Assembly: GCF_910586915.1 (NCBI RefSeq) | Contig: NZ_CAJULN010000025.1 | Location: forward strand, 1 to 38,345 | From: an uncultured Bacteroides sp. | Lineage (GTDB): Bacteria; Bacteroidota; Bacteroidia; Bacteroidales; Bacteroidaceae | Direction of reading: 5' to 3' | Length of the DNA stretch: 38,345 nt | Shown: in pieces, positions 6,964 to 14,758 of the stretch | Layout: each line of letters starts with the position of its first letter | Position numbering within the stretch: position 1 is the first letter of the stretch | Position numbers and translations under genes: made by a program | Notes under the pieces: generated by a model | Told to the model about the DNA's origin: nothing | Database searches by the model: none | What the model saw: only the letters and a program-made list of their open reading frames with translations

Positions 6964-9096
6964 ATGGAATTATTTCACCAAATGATTGCCGGCCTGTTGG
7001 GGATACCGGAGAAACAGATAAGCAGCACCCTCCGCCTGTTGGGCGAAGGCGCTACGATTCCCTTTATCAGCCGCTACCGCAAAGAAGCCACGGGCGGGCT
7101 GGACGAAGTCCGTATCGAACAAATCAAGGAGCAACACGATAAGTTGTGCGACATATCCAAACGGAAAGAGACGATTCTCAACACCATCACCGAGCAAGGA
7201 AAGCTCACCGACGAACTGCGGAAACGCATCGACGCCACCTGGAACCCGACGGAGCTGGAGGACATCTATCTCCCCTACAAGCCCAAACGGAAGACGCGTG
7301 CCGAAGCCGCCCGCCAGAAGGGGCTCGAACCGCTTGCCACCCTCCTGCTGCTGCAACGCGAGAACAACCTCGACGCCCGCGCCGCCGCCTTCGTGAAGGG
7401 GGAAGTGAAAGACGTGCAGGAGGCGCTGAAAGGAGCGCGCGACATCATCGCCGAACAGGTGAACGAGGACGAACGCGCCCGCAACGCCGTGCGCAACCAG
7501 TTCGGCCGCCAGGCGAAAATCAGTGCCAAAGTGGTGAAGGGCAAAGAGGAAGAGGGCGCCAAGTACCGCGACTACTTCGACTTTGCCGAGCCGTTGAAAC
7601 GCTGCACCTCCCACCGCCTGCTCGCCATCCGCCGTGCCGAATCGGAAGGGTTGCTGAAGGTCGCCATCACCCCCGACGACGAAGCGTGTCTCGAACGCCT
7701 CGAACGCCAGTTCGTACGCGGCAGCAACGAATGCAGCCGCCAGGTGAGCGAAGCCACCGCCGATGCCTACAAACGCCTGCTCAAACCCTCCATCGAGACG
7801 GAATTCGCCGCCCAGTCGAAGGAGAAGGCCGACGACGAAGCCATCCGCGTATTTGCCGAAAACCTCCGCCAGCTACTTCTCGCCGCTCCGTTGGGACAGA
7901 AACGGGTACTCGCCATCGACCCCGGATTCCGCACCGGCTGCAAAGTGGTGTGTCTCGACGCACAAGGCAATCTGCTGCACAACGAGAACATCTATCCGCA
8001 TCCGCCGGTGGGCAAAACCGCCGAGGCAGCCTCCAAGCTCCGCAAGATGATTGAGGCCTATCAGATAGAGGCCATCTCCATCGGCAACGGGACGGCAAGC
8101 CGCGAGACGGAAGAGTTCATCGGCCGCCAGAGTTTCGACCGTCAGATTCCCGTGTTCGTGGTGAGCGAGCAGGGAGCATCCATTTACTCGGCTTCCAAAA
8201 TCGCCCGCGACGAGTTTCCTGACTACGACGTCACGGTGCGGGGCGCCGTCTCCATCGGCCGCCGGCTGATGGACCCGTTGGCGGAGCTGGTGAAGATAGA
8301 CCCCAAATCCATCGGGGTGGGCCAGTACCAGCACGATGTAGACCAGGCGAAGTTGAAGAAAGCGCTCGACCAGACGGTAGAGAGCTGCGTGAACCTCGTC
8401 GGCGTCAACCTCAACACGGCAAGCAGCCATCTGCTCACCTACATCTCGGGCTTGGGTCCGCAACTGGCGCAGAACATCGTCAACTACCGGGCAGAGCACG
8501 GCGCCTTCGGCTCGCGCAAGGCGCTGATGAAAGTGCCGCGCATGGGTACGAAGGCCTTCGAGCAGTGTGCCGGCTTCCTCCGCATCCCCGGCGCGGAGAA
8601 CCCGTTGGACAACACGGCGGTGCATCCCGAAAGTTACCACATCGTAGAGCAGATGGCGAAAGACCTGCACTGCACGGTCGGCCAACTGATAGCCGACAAG
8701 GAACTTCGCCGGAAAATCAACCTCTCCGACTACCTCTCTCCCACCGTCGGTATGCCTACCTTGCAGGACATCCTACAGGAGCTCGACAAGCCGGGACGCG
8801 ACCCGCGCAAAACCATCAAGGTGTTCGAATTCGACAGGAACGTGCGCACCATAGCCGACTTGCGCGAAGGGATGGTGCTGCCCGGTATCGTGGGCAACAT
8901 CACCAATTTCGGTGCTTTCGTCAATATAGGAATCAAGGAGAACGGGCTTGTCCACCTCTCCCAGTTGGCCGAACGGTTTGTCTCCGACCCGACGGAGGTG
9001 GTCTCCATCCACCAGCAGGTGATGGTGAGGGTGATGAGCGTCGACACCAACCGCCGGCGGATTCAGCTCAGCATGATTGGGGTTCCGCAGGATTGA
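6964..9096 (+). CDS. tex: Tex, RNA-binding transcription accessory protein
   Basis: The 710-residue protein has the full Tex layout. The N-terminal helical domain contains GATIPFISRYRKEATGGLDE. A YqgF/RNase H-like domain begins near residue 315 (RVLAIDPGFRTGCKVV; SIGNGTASRETE). Helix-hairpin-helix elements lie near 490-545 (ISGLGPQLAQNIVNYR; MKVPRMGTKAFEQCAGFLRI). A C-terminal S1 RNA-binding domain covers about 635-708 (GMVLPGIVGNITNFGAFV...LVHLSQL). Tex proteins bind nucleic acids and act in transcription and tolerance of stress; the exact reaction is not settled. The last 34 nt overlap the 3' end of the convergent CPBP gene, with no terminator between them. Confidence 0.96.
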   Translation: MELFHQMIAGLLGIPEKQISSTLRLLGEGATIPFISRYRKEATGGLDEVRIEQIKEQHDKLCDISKRKETILNTITEQGKLTDELRKRIDATWNPTELEDIYLPYKPKRKTRAEAARQKGLEPLATLLLLQRENNLDARAAAFVKGEVKDVQEALKGARDIIAEQVNEDERARNAVRNQFGRQAKISAKVVKGKEEEGAKYRDYFDFAEPLKRCTSHRLLAIRRAESEGLLKVAITPDDEACLERLERQFVRGSNECSRQVSEATADAYKRLLKPSIETEFAAQSKEKADDEAIRVFAENLRQLLLAAPLGQKRVLAIDPGFRTGCKVVCLDAQGNLLHNENIYPHPPVGKTAEAASKLRKMIEAYQIEAISIGNGTASRETEEFIGRQSFDRQIPVFVVSEQGASIYSASKIARDEFPDYDVTVRGAVSIGRRLMDPLAELVKIDPKSIGVGQYQHDVDQAKLKKALDQTVESCVNLVGVNLNTASSHLLTYISGLGPQLAQNIVNYRAEHGAFGSRKALMKVPRMGTKAFEQCAGFLRIPGAENPLDNTAVHPESYHIVEQMAKDLHCTVGQLIADKELRRKINLSDYLSPTVGMPTLQDILQELDKPGRDPRKTIKVFEFDRNVRTIADLREGMVLPGIVGNITNFGAFVNIGIKENGLVHLSQLAERFVSDPTEVVSIHQQVMVRVMSVDTNRRRIQLSMIGVPQD

Positions 9097-9968
9097 CCGC
9101 GCCGCCGTCTCCGCTCGCCCCACCGGACAATGAGTGCCGTGCACACGAGGAGGAGTACCGTACAGATGAGCGAGCCTTCAAAACCGAAGGCTCCGCCATT
9201 GAGTACGTTCGCTTCGGGGATGCGGAGTGTCAGCATAGTGGGCAGGAAGCTGTTGCCGCTCACCTGGTAGCCTAAGACCGGGCCTTGTATCCAGTTCCAG
9301 AAGAGGTGCAGCGAAATGGGGAAAGCGAGATTGCGCGTATAGAGACAGGATGCGCCGAGCAACATACCTGCCAACACGAGATTGACCATCGGCAGGAAAG
9401 CGACTTCGGGATTGAAGATATGCAGCAGGGCGAACAGCGATGCCGAGAGGAGCAGCGAGAGGTATTTGTTTAGCGAGGTGCGCAGCAACCGCCCCAGGAT
9501 ATAGCCGCGCACCATTATCTCTTCAAACAGTGCGACCAACAGGAAGAAGAGCCACGAGCCCGCCAGGTCGGACGGTTGAAAACGAATCGCCGTCACCTCC
9601 ACTTCTCCCATAGCCCAGGAAAGCCCGAAGCCCGTCAGGTAGATTCCGCAGGCCATCAGCAGGCCATACCACAAGCCTTTGGCGTGCCCCCTGAGGGTCA
9701 GCCCCAAATCGGCAAACGGGCGTTTCTCCATCCAAAGCATAACGGCGGCGGCAGTGAGCACGGCAAGCAGCATACTGCCTTCGAGCAGTATGTACCTCAG
9801 CGCTTCGGGACAGGGGGCTTTCCCGCCGGACGCCCACGACAGGAAGCCTTGAGCTACCAGGCCGTATATCATCATGAATATCCAGAACACAAGGATAAAG
9901 AGCGGGATGCATATCCACACGGGGAGCCTCCGGTCCGCTTTTCTTTCGTTCGCATTGTTTGCTGCCAT
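9063..9968 (-). CDS. CPBP-family intramembrane metalloprotease
   Basis: A polytopic membrane protein with about eight hydrophobic segments and the CPBP (CAAX protease/bacteriocin-processing, Abi) motifs: EExxxR at residues 149-154 (EEIMVR), H183 in LLHIFNP and a later H in SLHLFWNW. In this family those residues hold a metal and cleave substrates in the membrane. The reading frame extends upstream to 10031, but the -7 box at 9995-10002 would put the transcription start near 9988. I therefore choose the ATG at 9968 (301 residues, MAANNANERK). The highly basic C-terminus overlaps the end of tex. The substrate is unknown. Confidence 0.85.
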   Translation of the reverse strand: MAANNANERKADRRLPVWICIPLFILVFWIFMMIYGLVAQGFLSWASGGKAPCPEALRYILLEGSMLLAVLTAAAVMLWMEKRPFADLGLTLRGHAKGLWYGLLMACGIYLTGFGLSWAMGEVEVTAIRFQPSDLAGSWLFFLLVALFEEIMVRGYILGRLLRTSLNKYLSLLLSASLFALLHIFNPEVAFLPMVNLVLAGMLLGASCLYTRNLAFPISLHLFWNWIQGPVLGYQVSGNSFLPTMLTLRIPEANVLNGGAFGFEGSLICTVLLLVCTALIVRWGERRRRRGQSCGTPIMLS

Positions 9969-9994
9969 ACGTTTACGATTTGTTAATCCGATTG

Positions 9995-10002
9995 CAAAAT
10001 TA
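9995..10002 (-). promoter_or_regulatory. -7 box for the CPBP gene
   Basis: Minus-strand TAATTTTG matches TAnnTTTG; no clear -33 TTTG. Its position favours the downstream start codon (9968) for the protease. Confidence 0.55.
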
Positions 10003-10044
10003 GCTATAAAACATAAAAAAAGGCGGGCCAATCCCTATTTTTCC

Positions 10045-10052
10045 TATATTTG
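10045..10052 (+). promoter_or_regulatory. -7 box for the leucine-rich-repeat gene
   Basis: TATATTTG matches TAnnTTTG. Transcription would start near 10059, leaving a short leader and excluding the in-frame upstream start at 10050. Confidence 0.55.
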
Positions 10053-10073
10053 CCCGACCAAATTTGCAGAATT

Positions 10074-11126
10074 ATGAAAACCAGACTACTATTGATAGGC
10101 CTTTTATTGGCTGCCCGCACATCGGGAGCCGTTGCCCAGGAAGTGAGCAAGACGTATTACGTAAGCAAACCGGGAACGCTGATTTCCATGATGACGGAGG
10201 AAGAAGCAAACGCCGTCACCCACCTCACGCTCAACGGGAAGCTGAACGCCGAGGACTTCCGCCACCTGCGCGACGAGTTCACCCGCCTGAAGGTGCTGGA
10301 CATCTCGAACGCCGAAATCAAGATGTATAGCGGCAAGGCGGGCACTTACCCCCACGGCAAGTTCTACATTTACATGGCCAACTTTATCCCCGCCTACGCC
10401 TTCTCCAGTGTGGTGGACGGGGCGACGAAAGGCAAACCGACCTTAGAGAAGGTGATACTCTCCGAGAAGACCCGTAACATCGAGGACGCCGCCTTCAAGG
10501 GTTGCGACAACCTGCGCATCTGCCAGATTCGCAAAAAGACAGCTCCCAACCTGCTGCCCGAAGCGCTGGCCGACAGTGTGACCGCCGTCTTCGTGCCGTT
10601 GGGCAGCAGCGACGCTTACCGCAACAAGGAGCGGTGGCAGAACTTTGCCTTCATCGAGGGCGAACCGGTGGAAGCCACGCTGCAAGTGGGGCTTATGGGC
10701 AACCTGGAAGAAGAGATTCTGAAAGCGGGACTACAGCCGCGCGACATCAACTTCCTGACCGTGGAGGGCAAACTGGACAACACCGACTTCCTACTGATAC
10801 GCAACTATATGCCCAACCTCGTAGGGGTGGACATCTCGAAGACCAACGCCACGGCTATCCCCGAATTTACCTTCGCACAGAAGAAATTCCTGCTGAGAAT
10901 AAAGCTGCCCGACAACCTGAAAACCATCGGACAGCGCGTGTTCAGCAATTGCGGACGCCTGTGCGGCACGCTGGAACTGCCCGCCGGAGTGACAGCCATC
11001 GAGTTCGGAGCGTTCATGGGATGCGACAACCTGCGGCAGGTCACGGCAACGGGCAACAGCATCACGACATTGGGCGACTGCCTGTTTGGCGAGGGAGTGC
11101 CGAGCAGGTTTGTCTATAAGAAATAA
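10074..11126 (+). CDS. exported leucine-rich-repeat (BspA-like) protein
   Basis: A 350-residue protein with a signal peptide (MKTRLLLIGLLLAARTSG...AQ). Two similar modules follow. Each has a helical element, a phrase of the type (T)-L-x-x-x-G-K-L-(N/D)-x-x-D-F and then LRR_5-like units: VTHLTLNGKLNAEDF...LKVLDISNAEI in the first half, and INFLTVEGKLDNTDF...LVGVDISKTNA in the second. Each module ends in BspA-type repeats (LEKVILSEKTRNIEDAAFKGC; LPAGVTAIEFGAFMGC). This is a duplicated domain, probably facing the periplasm or surface. Such repeats usually bind proteins or matrix, but no ligand can be read here. The start at 10074 is chosen from the signal peptide and the -7 box. Confidence 0.8.
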   Translation: MKTRLLLIGLLLAARTSGAVAQEVSKTYYVSKPGTLISMMTEEEANAVTHLTLNGKLNAEDFRHLRDEFTRLKVLDISNAEIKMYSGKAGTYPHGKFYIYMANFIPAYAFSSVVDGATKGKPTLEKVILSEKTRNIEDAAFKGCDNLRICQIRKKTAPNLLPEALADSVTAVFVPLGSSDAYRNKERWQNFAFIEGEPVEATLQVGLMGNLEEEILKAGLQPRDINFLTVEGKLDNTDFLLIRNYMPNLVGVDISKTNATAIPEFTFAQKKFLLRIKLPDNLKTIGQRVFSNCGRLCGTLELPAGVTAIEFGAFMGCDNLRQVTATGNSITTLGDCLFGEGVPSRFVYKK

Positions 11127-11144
11127 AGGAGGAGAAGGAAGAGA

Positions 11145-11187
11145 AACAAAAGCCGCCAGCCTGATGTACAGACTGGCGGCTTTTGTT
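11145..11187. terminator. bidirectional hairpin terminator
   Basis: AACAAAAGCCGCCAG (11145-11159) pairs perfectly with CTGGCGGCTTTTGTT (11173-11187), with T-rich and A-rich flanks suitable for both strands. It ends the LRR gene and the convergent methyltransferase gene. Confidence 0.85.
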
Positions 11188-11213
11188 AGATTTTTACCCC
11201 TAACCTTTTGCTT

Positions 11214-12044
11214 CTATAAGTTTACAGCCATATTAAGCGTACTGAATATCCCGACATCATTTCTATGTTTTTCTACCCTTTCTTTCGATAAATCACAATA
11301 TTCGGCACAAATATCAATGCCGATAAACCTGCGATTGTTATCAAAGGCCGCTACGCAAGACGTACCACTACCACACATCGGATCGAGCACTATCTCATTT
11401 TCATTGCTCCAAGAAAGAATATGGTCTTTGGCCAAATCATAAGGGAAAGGAGCCGGATGGCTTTTGGCTTCCTGGTCGACAGCTTTTTTGCCTACCACAT
11501 ATTCCCATATATTTCCTTTTATCTTTTCCGATTTAACGGGGTTAGCCAATTTCCCCCGTTTCTGTTCCCCTTTGGAATAATTTTTATACGTAGTACCTTT
11601 CAACTCCAGCCCTGCGTGCAGGCACGGCATTGTCAATGCGTGGTGCGTTGCGACTGCTCCTTTTGAGAACACAAACATATATTCAAACTCATTATTATAC
11701 CGTTTCCTGTATATCTGCGGGACAGGATTTATTTTTCTGAATATCATCGTATCATGCAGATTGAACCCCGCACTGACAAAACTCATGGCTTGCTTGAAGC
11801 TGGTGCAAGTCTCACTTCCGTTTATGGTTGCATCGCAGACAATCCATACGACAACTCCCCCGTCTTTTACAATTCTAAACAGTTGCCTTACGATATCGTC
11901 AAACGGGAAAACAAAACCTTTGTATGTCCTCAAATTGTCATATGGCGGAGAGGTGATACACATATCGACAGAATTATCCGGCATTGTTTTCATTACATCC
12001 ACACAATTCCCATGTATAATCTTGTTTATATAATCACTGTTCAT
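11214..12044 (-). CDS. beta-class DNA methyltransferase, HindIII-type partner
   Basis: A 276-residue N6/N4 methyltransferase. The catalytic motif TSPPYDNLRTY (residues about 31-41) comes before the AdoMet-binding motif DPMCGSGTSCVAA (about 218-230), which is the order of the beta class. The central part (about 110-190) should hold target recognition. Its start codon overlaps the stop of the upstream endonuclease gene as ATGA, so translation is probably coupled. Since that neighbour is clearly HindIII-like, the enzyme most likely protects AAGCTT by N6-adenine methylation, as M.HindIII does; the motif SPPY alone would not exclude N4-cytosine. The gene is more A/T-rich than its neighbours. Confidence 0.88.
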   Translation of the reverse strand: MNSDYINKIIHGNCVDVMKTMPDNSVDMCITSPPYDNLRTYKGFVFPFDDIVRQLFRIVKDGGVVVWIVCDATINGSETCTSFKQAMSFVSAGFNLHDTMIFRKINPVPQIYRKRYNNEFEYMFVFSKGAVATHHALTMPCLHAGLELKGTTYKNYSKGEQKRGKLANPVKSEKIKGNIWEYVVGKKAVDQEAKSHPAPFPYDLAKDHILSWSNENEIVLDPMCGSGTSCVAAFDNNRRFIGIDICAEYCDLSKERVEKHRNDVGIFSTLNMAVNL

Positions 12045-12916
12045 CTTTGTACTTGATTTATAAATTTTCTAATCGTTTCAATTTTAGAATCTAATTTCAT
12101 AGATGCAAGAAGTTCCCTAATGGCCTCTTCCCTATTCAATTGCCGGATTCGGGCAATCTCCGATTCGTAATAGCGGATTTCCTCCTTGCCTCTGTAAACG
12201 ATAGCACCTTTTATCTGGTTTAAATAGCTGCCAAACTGTTCTTCCGTCAATCCGATAATTTCTCTGATATTGGCCTCTTGCTGCCGGATGAAACATCTAT
12301 TTGCATCTGCCATAGAGGTTTGCAGCATAATATGGTGGCTCTGATTCCACAATTCCCGCAAATCCACCTCTTCACTTTCTTTCACGTCCTCGGAAAGAAG
12401 GATGTAAAGATATTCCCACGAAAACAAGGATACGTTCCCATTCAGGGCAGAACGATAAATCTGGCTATTGTTTTTCGGATATTGGAAGTAAGGACAAACC
12501 AATACGGAAAAATCATTGTCTTCTCTCCAATGAGCCATAGAGTCCACTTTGAAGTCTTTCGCATTTTTGGCCGTACGGCTTAACCGAAAAGACTTTGCAT
12601 CTCCAATCAAAGAATAACCATGATATTTACTTTGTGCAATAATGTCGGCACAATCAGACCGTTCTCTTAAAACCGTAACCTCAAAGTTCATCTCTTTAAG
12701 AGCTTTGGCAAATAGAATATCCGAGACTTTTGCATACAGTTTTTCTTCAGATGAATCATGTGCGATATCTTCGGGAATAATGCCAATTTCCGTTATCAAA
12801 GCCAGCACATCGGTTCTGCTTATATCCAATAAGATACGTTGCAGATTATTACCGGCTACCGCAAAATCCAATTTTGAGTTGTCTCTAATAAGAGAACGTA
12901 AATCTATATAGTTCAT
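12041..12916 (-). CDS. HindIII-family type II restriction endonuclease
   Basis: At 291 residues it is close to HindIII (300), and it matches HindIII as I remember it along much of its length. The phrase DAKSFRLSRTAKN, then KDFKV, WRED, FQYP, SQI, LFSWE and the C-terminal NREEAI...SKIE all recur. The PD-(D/E)xK-type site is D106-A-K108, with D91 in the preceding strand. By this match it should cleave AAGCTT. It is the first gene of a two-gene operon, with endonuclease before methyltransferase, and its stop overlaps the methyltransferase start. A -7 box lies upstream. I see no frameshift or missing catalytic residue, so it looks functional. Confidence 0.92.
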   Translation of the reverse strand: MNYIDLRSLIRDNSKLDFAVAGNNLQRILLDISRTDVLALITEIGIIPEDIAHDSSEEKLYAKVSDILFAKALKEMNFEVTVLRERSDCADIIAQSKYHGYSLIGDAKSFRLSRTAKNAKDFKVDSMAHWREDNDFSVLVCPYFQYPKNNSQIYRSALNGNVSLFSWEYLYILLSEDVKESEEVDLRELWNQSHHIMLQTSMADANRCFIRQQEANIREIIGLTEEQFGSYLNQIKGAIVYRGKEEIRYYESEIARIRQLNREEAIRELLASMKLDSKIETIRKFINQVQR

Positions 12917-12942
12917 ATCGTTGGTAAATTGTCATTATCGGG

Positions 12943-12950
12943 CAAATTTA
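12943..12950 (-). promoter_or_regulatory. -7 box for the restriction-modification operon
   Basis: Minus-strand TAAATTTG fits TAnnTTTG and puts the transcription start about 20 nt before the endonuclease ATG. The -33 region is poorly conserved. Confidence 0.55.
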
Positions 12951-12981
12951 TTACTTTTATTTGGATTATAAACCAAGGAAG

Positions 12982-13024
12982 AAAATAAAAACGTAGCGAA
13001 CGCTTATTCAGCCTGTCCGCTACG
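12982..13024 (-). terminator. terminator of the HU-amidase-smalltalk operon
   Basis: Read on the minus strand, CGTAGCG (13018-13024) pairs with CGCTACG (12992-12998) over a long loop, followed by TTTTTATTTT. It separates the cassette from the restriction-modification operon downstream. Confidence 0.65.
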
Positions 13025-13058
13025 CTTTTCCTCATTGATACTACCTTCGGTCTTTATC

Positions 13059-13160
13059 TTACAAACTCATCGCATTAGCGCCCAACACGCCTGCCAAAGC
13101 CGAAGCCACTGCGATAACTACCTTCAGAATCATATCCCAGACTCCTCTTCTCACTGCCAT
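13059..13160 (-). CDS. smalltalk-type 33-residue membrane peptide
   Basis: The short frame encodes MAVRRGVWDMILKVVIAVAS..., ending GANAMSL. A basic N-terminus is followed by one hydrophobic helix (residues about 9-28) rich in small residues, the pattern of the Bacteroides family named 'smalltalk protein'. It is only 33 residues and is easily missed. Support comes from an unusually strong Shine-Dalgarno (AAGGAGGT) 11 nt upstream, its place 42 nt after an amidase gene, and the terminator that follows. Members sit next to such amidases in many Bacteroides genomes, as I recall. A role in moving the amidase across the membrane, like a holin, is possible but unproven. Confidence 0.85.
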   Translation of the reverse strand: MAVRRGVWDMILKVVIAVASALAGVLGANAMSL

Positions 13161-13170
13161 TACTCTCCAC

Positions 13171-13178
13171 ACCTCCTT
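13171..13178 (-). promoter_or_regulatory. strong ribosome binding site of the smalltalk gene
   Basis: Minus-strand AAGGAGGT is a near-perfect anti-16S match. Bacteroides genes seldom have one, so it points to high or special translation of the 33-residue peptide. Confidence 0.7.
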
Positions 13179-13202
13179 TCCTACGGTTCTCTAAACGGTT
13201 CA

Positions 13203-13658
13203 TTACTTCCTTGAATTCAAAAACTCCGCCGCCACCTCAAAGCAGGGACACGCCTTAATCCACTCCTCCGGCTCCACCTCGCCGTTGCCGTTGCGGTCGG
13301 GCGAGAGGTCGCGGTGTCCGCATACGCGGCGCACGGCAAACCGTTCGCGAAGCTGGTGCACCAACAGGCGGAGCGATGCCCGTTGCTCCGGCGTGCGCGT
13401 GTCTGCCGGACGTCCGTGGGGGTCGAGCCCCCCTTCGTAACAGATGCCTATCGAGCCGGCGTTGAACCCCCGCACGTGTGCGCCGATGCGTTCGACCGGA
13501 CGGGTGAGATGCACCGCGCCCGAGCGGCGGATGTAGTAGTGATAGCCCGTGCCGTTGAAGCCGCGCCGGCGGTGTTGCAGGTCGAGGTCGTCCGGGGTGA
13601 GCGAGCGGTCGGCACGCGTGGCCGAACAGTGAATCACAATCAGGTCAATCTTTCTCAT
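13203..13658 (-). CDS. N-acetylmuramoyl-L-alanine amidase (T7 lysozyme-like)
   Basis: A 151-residue Amidase_2/PGRP-fold enzyme that should cut the bond between MurNAc and L-Ala in peptidoglycan. Likely zinc ligands are H10 (VIHCSAT), H115 (CGHRD) and C137, with K135 beside it (K-A-C as K-x-C in T7 lysozyme). An insert, DLSPDRNGNGEVEPEEW (about 117-133), contains an EF-hand-like D-x-N-x-N-x-x loop typical of this Bacteroides group. There is no signal peptide, so export is unexplained unless the small membrane peptide downstream helps. It is middle gene in a three-gene operon (HU-like, amidase, smalltalk). It could be a domesticated phage lysin. Confidence 0.92.
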   Translation of the reverse strand: MRKIDLIVIHCSATRADRSLTPDDLDLQHRRRGFNGTGYHYYIRRSGAVHLTRPVERIGAHVRGFNAGSIGICYEGGLDPHGRPADTRTPEQRASLRLLVHQLRERFAVRRVCGHRDLSPDRNGNGEVEPEEWIKACPCFEVAAEFLNSRK

Positions 13659-13701
13659 TTTTCAGTCTCCTTTCTGTTTTTTTTTGTTGATGATGAAGGG
13701 G

Positions 13702-14214
13702 TTATAATCCCGGGTCGGGCGTTTCGCCGTCGTCGCCGCCGCCGTTGCTATTGCCGCCGTTGCCATCGTCGCCGCTACCGTCCTCTTCCGCCGCGAGCGA
13801 CTTGAGCTGCTGCTCCAGGTCGACAAAGTCGATGCGGTCTTCCGCACGGGTGGCGGCGAGGTTGGGGCGCACGCTGCTCGAGGCACGGAAGTTGATGTGC
13901 ACCATGCGGATGTTTTCGGGCAGGCAGTCCTTCTTCAGCTCCGTGCCCACGGTGGCGGCTGAGAGGCTGAACACGCCGAAGTTCTCGATATTCACCGCAT
14001 GGCCGTGGTAAAGCTCGTGGCGCATCACCTCGACAAAGGTGGTGAGCACGCTCTTGATGTCGCCGTAGCTGAGCGAAGTCTTGTCCTTCATCTGCACGGC
14101 GATGGTGTCCAGCGTGGCGGGTTTCCCCCAGGTGATGAGATGCGGGTAATACTTGCCCGCGCCGTTCTTGTCGAACGGAGATTTGCGTAAAATCTTTTTA
14201 AATGTGATAGACAT
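13702..14214 (-). CDS. HU-related DNA-binding protein
   Basis: A 170-residue protein of the Bacteroides 'HU-related' histone-like family. Residues about 25-125 form the HU/IHF-type domain (LDTIAVQMKDKTSLSYGDIKSVL, HAVNIENFGVFSL), with a longer loop than HU. The tail (about 140-170) is a flexible G, N and D-rich stretch. Such proteins bind DNA as dimers and bend it. The gene is first in the operon with amidase and smalltalk and faces DUF4248 across a repeat-rich control region. An HU-like protein in each such cassette suggests a local role (gene silencing or replication of the element) rather than general nucleoid work; this is inference. Confidence 0.9.
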   Translation of the reverse strand: MSITFKKILRKSPFDKNGAGKYYPHLITWGKPATLDTIAVQMKDKTSLSYGDIKSVLTTFVEVMRHELYHGHAVNIENFGVFSLSAATVGTELKKDCLPENIRMVHINFRASSSVRPNLAATRAEDRIDFVDLEQQLKSLAAEEDGSGDDGNGGNSNGGGDDGETPDPGL

Positions 14215-14322
14215 GGTTTTCTTGTTTTTTTTAGTTATTATCCAATCAGGTTATTCATCCCGGCGTTCTGTGCGAAGGAGAAGAAGGCGACGTCTTTCCC
14301 GCCTCTCTTTCCGAGAACAGTG

Positions 14323-14330
14323 CAAAGGTA
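14323..14330 (-). promoter_or_regulatory. -7 box for the HU-amidase-smalltalk operon
   Basis: Minus-strand TACCTTTG matches TAnnTTTG. No convincing -33 is present. It implies a leader of roughly 100 nt before the HU-like gene. Confidence 0.55.
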
Positions 14331-14369
14331 GGCCATCGGCGCCGGAGGGGGTGACGCAACGGTCGGTAA

Positions 14370-14381
14370 CGGTACGTACCG
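14370..14381. repeat. 12-bp palindrome in the divergent control region
   Basis: CGGTACGTACCG is a perfect palindrome, flanked by further CGGTA/GGTCGGTA copies (14361-14385). It lies between the two outward-facing arms of the cassette, upstream of both promoters, where an operator would be expected. Confidence 0.6.
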
Positions 14382-14394
14382 GTAGGCAGCGCGA

Positions 14395-14413
14395 CGCACT
14401 TTGCCGCACTTTG
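14395..14413. repeat. direct repeat of CGCACTTTG
   Basis: CGCACTTTG occurs at 14395-14403 and again at 14405-14413, one base apart. It lies 31 nt before the -33 box of the DUF4248 promoter, so it may be a binding site for a regulator. Confidence 0.5.
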
Positions 14414-14443
14414 CGCTACTCCGCACATTCGGGAGGCGAAATA

Positions 14444-14475
14444 TTTGCATTTGTCCGGATTATTGTATATCTTTA
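14444..14475 (+). promoter_or_regulatory. promoter for DUF4248
   Basis: TTTG (14444-14447), 20 nt, then TATCTTTA (14468-14475), one base off the TAnnTTTG box. The start codon is about 50 nt downstream. Confidence 0.65.
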
Positions 14476-14524
14476 CGGAAGAATCATACGGGCGCCGAAG
14501 CCCCCCGAAAAAACAAGAATCATC

Positions 14525-14758
14525 ATGGAAACAGCACACGGAGACTTTCAGATAAGGGTCTACCTCAAGACCGAACTTGCACAACTCTACGCGCCACACC
14601 TGACGCCCGACGCCGCCCTGCGGAAGATGCGCAAATGGATACACCGCAATCCCGACCTCTACCGCCAGCTCTACGACGAGGGCAACGAGGGCAAAAACGA
14701 ACAGGCCTACAGCAAGCGGCAGGTGGAAATCATCGTCAGATACCTCGACACTCCCTGA
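14525..14758 (+). CDS. DUF4248 domain protein
   Basis: A 77-residue protein (METAHGDFQIRVYLKTELAQ...), with the DUF4248 pattern: KTELAQLYAPHLTPDAALRKMRKWI, which looks like a helix-turn-helix with a LAxLY-type first helix, then a second part that ends with SKRQVEIIVRYLDTP. Such small proteins are probably DNA-binding, but no experimental function is known to me. It is the first gene of the plus arm of the cassette. The start at 14525 follows the promoter and matches the family's N-terminus; the frame extends upstream but that part is not coding. Confidence 0.88.
   Translation: METAHGDFQIRVYLKTELAQLYAPHLTPDAALRKMRKWIHRNPDLYRQLYDEGNEGKNEQAYSKRQVEIIVRYLDTP

Noticed and set aside
14238..14450. 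70-codon frame in the leader of the HU-like gene
   Set aside because: Its long form starts upstream of the predicted transcription start; only MNNLIG could be translated. A leader peptide is possible but there is no further evidence.
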